Of a DNA stretch of 64,000 bases, positions 63,154 through 64,000 are shown in pieces (position 1 is the first letter of the stretch; each line of letters begins with the position of its first letter). The notes under the pieces were generated by a model. It worked only from the letters and a program-made list of their open reading frames with translations, was not told the DNA's origin and made no database searches. The stretch covers positions 1 to 64,000 of the forward strand of contig CAZCYQ010000011.1 in NCBI GenBank assembly GCA_964503085.1. The letters run 5' to 3'. The translations under genes and the position numbers were made by a program. This DNA comes from Bin80 sp964503085. GTDB lineage: Bacteria > Bacteroidota > Rhodothermia > Rhodothermales > Bin80.

Positions 63154-63311
63154 TGGGGAATTGTGTACCTAACTGGTATAGTATAGCAGGTTAAGTACGT
63201 AATCGTCCTTCTTTGCCCTTGGCGCCGTGCAGAAAGCCCTTGGTTCGCATAAATACCCGCTCGTGTTGTATCTTCAAGAGTTGTACTAAGCTCTTTGTTT
63301 AACTTTTCGCG
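63154..63311. promoter_or_regulatory. Divergent promoter region
   Basis: 158 nt between the flippase-like operon and the MaoC-type gene; it must drive both. No individual promoter box could be fixed. Confidence 0.35.
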
Positions 63312-63755
63312 ATGAGTCATACCGATCAGGAGGTGTCTCACACTTTTGATTCGCTAAACATTGGCGACAGCTACGAAATTCGTCGCTTCGTCAGTGAGCA
63401 TGATGTGTTGACTTTCGCTGAAATCACCGGTGACGATAATCCCCTTCATGTCGACGCCGCATACGCAGAAGGAACCCGTTTTGGTTATCGCATCGTACAT
63501 GGTGTATTCCTCTTGGGGTTAATCTCTAAGGTCCTGGGGCGGGATTTCCCGGGTCCGGGGAGTGTGGCCGTATCCATCTCGTGTCGTTTTCTTCGACCCG
63601 TGCGGGTCAATTCGGAAGTGCGGGTTCTGGTCAAGATCGTAGAAAAATTTGAAAATAGGCGATACGTAAAGGCAGAGACCTACGTCTACAACGACGCTGA
63701 CAAGATTTCCGTGAAGGGTTTGGCCACCATCATTCCTCCGGCGGACTCAGACTAA
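63312..63755 (+). CDS. MaoC-like (R)-specific enoyl-CoA hydratase
   Basis: 147 residues, single hot-dog domain. FAEITGDDNPLHVDAAYA carries the catalytic Asp42 and His46 of R-hydratase motif D-x-N-P-x-H, followed by IVHGVFLLGLISKVLG. It hydrates trans-2-enoyl-CoA to (R)-3-hydroxyacyl-CoA (PhaJ type), linking beta-oxidation to polyhydroxyalkanoate or lipid synthesis. Its end overlaps recF by 26 nt, convergent. Confidence 0.88.
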   Translation: MSHTDQEVSHTFDSLNIGDSYEIRRFVSEHDVLTFAEITGDDNPLHVDAAYAEGTRFGYRIVHGVFLLGLISKVLGRDFPGPGSVAVSISCRFLRPVRVNSEVRVLVKIVEKFENRRYVKAETYVYNDADKISVKGLATIIPPADSD

Positions 63756-64000
63756 CCTCCCCGGAATGTACATGGATGCATTGATTCGGATTCCCCCACT
63801 GTATCACACGCGTCCGTAGACGTTCTGCATCCGCTGCCGTCAATAGACTCTGGCCAGTGGCGCTATCTTTCAACCAGTCCAGGATCACGTCCGTTCTTTT
63901 CGGATCCAGCGAATCGAACACATCATCCAACAACAACAGCGGCTTTTCTTCCATCCGGGAATCCAGGTAATAATACTGGGCCAGTTTCAACGCGATTGCA
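63730..64000 (-). CDS. recF: DNA replication/repair protein RecF, C-terminal part
   Basis: C-terminal ~89 residues; the rest lies off the right edge, and the frame stays open there (ALKLAQ). KPLLLLDDVFDSLDPKR is the RecF Walker B/D-loop signature, followed by the SAM-like end common to the family (LLTAADAERL). RecF loads RecA at gaps in DNA. The ending overlaps the MaoC-type gene. Confidence 0.92.
   Translation of the reverse strand, partial: AIALKLAQYYYLDSRMEEKPLLLLDDVFDSLDPKRTDVILDWLKDSATGQSLLTAADAERLRTRVIQWGNPNQCIHVHSGEVSLSPPEE

Noticed and set aside
1..64000. tRNA, rRNA and CRISPR structures
   Set aside because: No T-loop consensus with a matching acceptor stem, no rRNA landmarks and no regularly spaced repeats were seen by eye. 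A covariance search would be decisive.

Overview
This window looks like chromosome from a Gram-negative bacterium of the Bacteroidota/Rhodothermota side of the tree. The evidence is a type IX secretion plug-type protein (DUF5103), a PorV/PorQ-family outer-membrane protein, a TonB receptor with a carboxypeptidase-like regulatory domain, a met-zincin lipoprotein of the DUF5117/DUF5118 kind, many lipoprotein signal peptides and 6-bladed beta-propeller proteins. The exact lineage is inference. No rRNA, tRNA or CRISPR array was seen. Decayed transposases and a decayed transporter copy suggest active genome erosion.

Layout. 1-688: 5' part of an iduronate-2-sulfatase-like lipoprotein (runs off the left edge). 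765-6539: a tightly overlapping minus-strand cluster, dnaE (split by a 158-residue mini-intein), thioredoxin-type arsenate reductase, Smr-domain protein, class I glutamine-amidotransferase-like hydrolase and a small membrane protein. 7114-10916: T9SS plug-like protein and metalloprotease lipoprotein. 10951-18181: a mobile island holding a decayed DDE transposase, an IS110-family element, an AbiJ-like HEPN gene and a complete 4201-bp IS1595-family transposon. That transposon has 31-bp inverted ends, an exact 8-bp target duplication and at least seven passenger reading frames of mostly unknown function; it is the strongest candidate for an undescribed unit.

18669-25987: CBM48-like protein; a minus-strand run of methylmalonyl-CoA epimerase (with an unusual C-terminal extension), uvrC, a SorA/SoxC-like sulfite dehydrogenase, its small cytochrome c, and SpmA/SpmB; then rsmB diverging from it. 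26326-41749: envelope and surface genes: TonB receptors, beta-barrel proteins, a very large PmoA-like/PVC-type/cytochrome c fusion, a PorV-like protein, a beta-propeller and a Wzi-like protein, with IS256-type and TnpB-type remnants between them.

42203-56617: mostly plus-strand genes: polyprenyl-phosphate sugar transferase, a fused alpha-beta E1 2-oxoacid dehydrogenase, peroxiredoxin, gatB, a TlpA-like lipoprotein without its CXXC, tpiA, uvrA, two family-4-like glycosyltransferases, then a converging TPR protein. 56618-63153: a decayed copy of an RND transporter gene, a beta-propeller, and an operon of RND/MMPL transporter, DUF3047 protein and polytopic membrane protein. The window closes with a MaoC-type hydratase converging on the 3' end of recF.
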